From: Pseudomonadota bacterium
GTDB taxonomy: Bacteria; Pseudomonadota; Gammaproteobacteria; Xanthomonadales; Xanthomonadaceae
Direction of reading: 5' to 3'
Assembly: GCA_023394655.1 (NCBI GenBank)
Contig: JAEXAG010000103.1
Coordinates: 1-13,434, forward strand
Length of the DNA stretch: 13,434 nt
Shown here: positions 13,281 through 13,434 of the stretch, piece by piece
Numbering within the stretch: position 1 is the stretch's first letter
Layout of the letters: each line of letters begins with the position of its first letter
Notes under the pieces: model-generated
Databases searched by the model: none
What the model was told of the DNA's origin: nothing
What the model saw: only the letters and a program-made list of their open reading frames with translations
Program-made: the position numbers and the translations under genes

Positions 13281-13434
13281 AGGCACCGCACCGCGGCGGC
13301 ATCGAACGGCCAGTCCAGCTCGGTGCCGTCGCGGGCATCCCGCAGCACCGGCACGCGCGGACCGTAAGCCGCTTCCAGGCGCGGATCGTCCTCGATGAAC
13401 ACGCTTTCGAAATCCGGCACGCCGGCCGCGGCCA
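13268..13434 (-). CDS. Glutaredoxin-family (DUF836-like) protein, C-terminal part
   Basis: About 54 C-terminal residues are present before the TGA at 13270-13268; the 5' end lies beyond the window. The segments VPDFESVFIEDDPRLEAAYG and RVPVLRDARDG, then ELDWPFDAAAVRCLLAR, match the C-terminal half of small glutaredoxin-like proteins of the DUF836 type, which are about 75-85 residues long. The proline in RVPVL corresponds to the conserved cis-Pro beside the thioredoxin-fold active site. The expected CxxC or CxxS active site would lie in the missing N-terminal part, so redox activity cannot be judged. It converges on the yceI pseudogene with 21 bases between the stop codons. Confidence 0.75.
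   Translation of the reverse strand, partial: AAAGVPDFESVFIEDDPRLEAAYGPRVPVLRDARDGTELDWPFDAAAVRCLLAR

Noticed and set aside
1..13434. Mobile elements, prophage, CRISPR, tRNA or a hidden defence system
   Set aside because: I found no transposase or integrase motifs, no regular direct repeats, no tRNA-like cloverleaf and no gene of unexplained size. Composition and coding style look uniform across the window.

Overview
The window looks like ordinary chromosome from a high-GC gammaproteobacterium, most likely of the Xanthomonadaceae/Lysobacteraceae (Lysobacter, Luteimonas or a relative). The base composition and third-position GC, the pilT-pilU pair next to proC and a DUF4426-type lipoprotein, the aroK-aroB-(WGR protein)-hemE order and the near family-standard protein lengths all fit. 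This placement is inference from gene content; no 16S or other taxonomic marker is present. I see no prophage, insertion sequence, CRISPR array, tRNA or rRNA.

Layout, left to right. (1) 1-207, minus: 5' part of an unrecognised secreted protein with a GTG start. (2) 289-2486, minus: the pilT-pilU operon, encoding the two type IV pilus retraction ATPases. (3) 2619-3967, plus: proC (proline biosynthesis) followed by a small DUF4426-like lipoprotein. (4) 3977-5591, minus: a cobalamin-binding (BtuF/TroA-like) protein without a signal peptide, pdxH (pyridoxal 5'-phosphate synthesis), and the 5'-truncated remains of a dodecin gene. (5) 5609-8601, plus: aroK and aroB (shikimate pathway, overlapping by 4 bases), a small WGR-like protein, and hemE (heme synthesis). 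(6) 8617-12156, minus: a 1179-residue hybrid sensor histidine kinase with a fourteen-repeat double beta-propeller sensor. (7) 12306-13246, plus: a cytochrome b561 and a badly damaged yceI pseudogene. (8) 13268 to the right edge, minus: the C-terminal part of a glutaredoxin-family (DUF836-like) protein.

Most genes are housekeeping: amino acid and aromatic precursor synthesis, two cofactor pathways (PLP, heme), pilus retraction and membrane redox chemistry. Genes are tightly packed; no gap reaches 300 bases. The longest are 12157-12305 and 2487-2618, and both are divergent promoter regions.

I did not find a novel multi-gene system. The points worth a second look are smaller. The yceI copy carries three independent lesions: ACG in place of the start codon, a TAG in the signal peptide and an in-frame loss of its middle. 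The dodecin gene has lost its first ~20 codons exactly where the aroK promoter lies. Three genes (pdxH, aroK and the WGR gene) share a -10-like hexamer six bases before the ATG and have no Shine-Dalgarno, the pattern expected of leaderless transcripts. Convergent gene pairs have hairpins into which their stop codons fall. The B12-binding-type protein has neither a secretion signal nor transporter neighbours.
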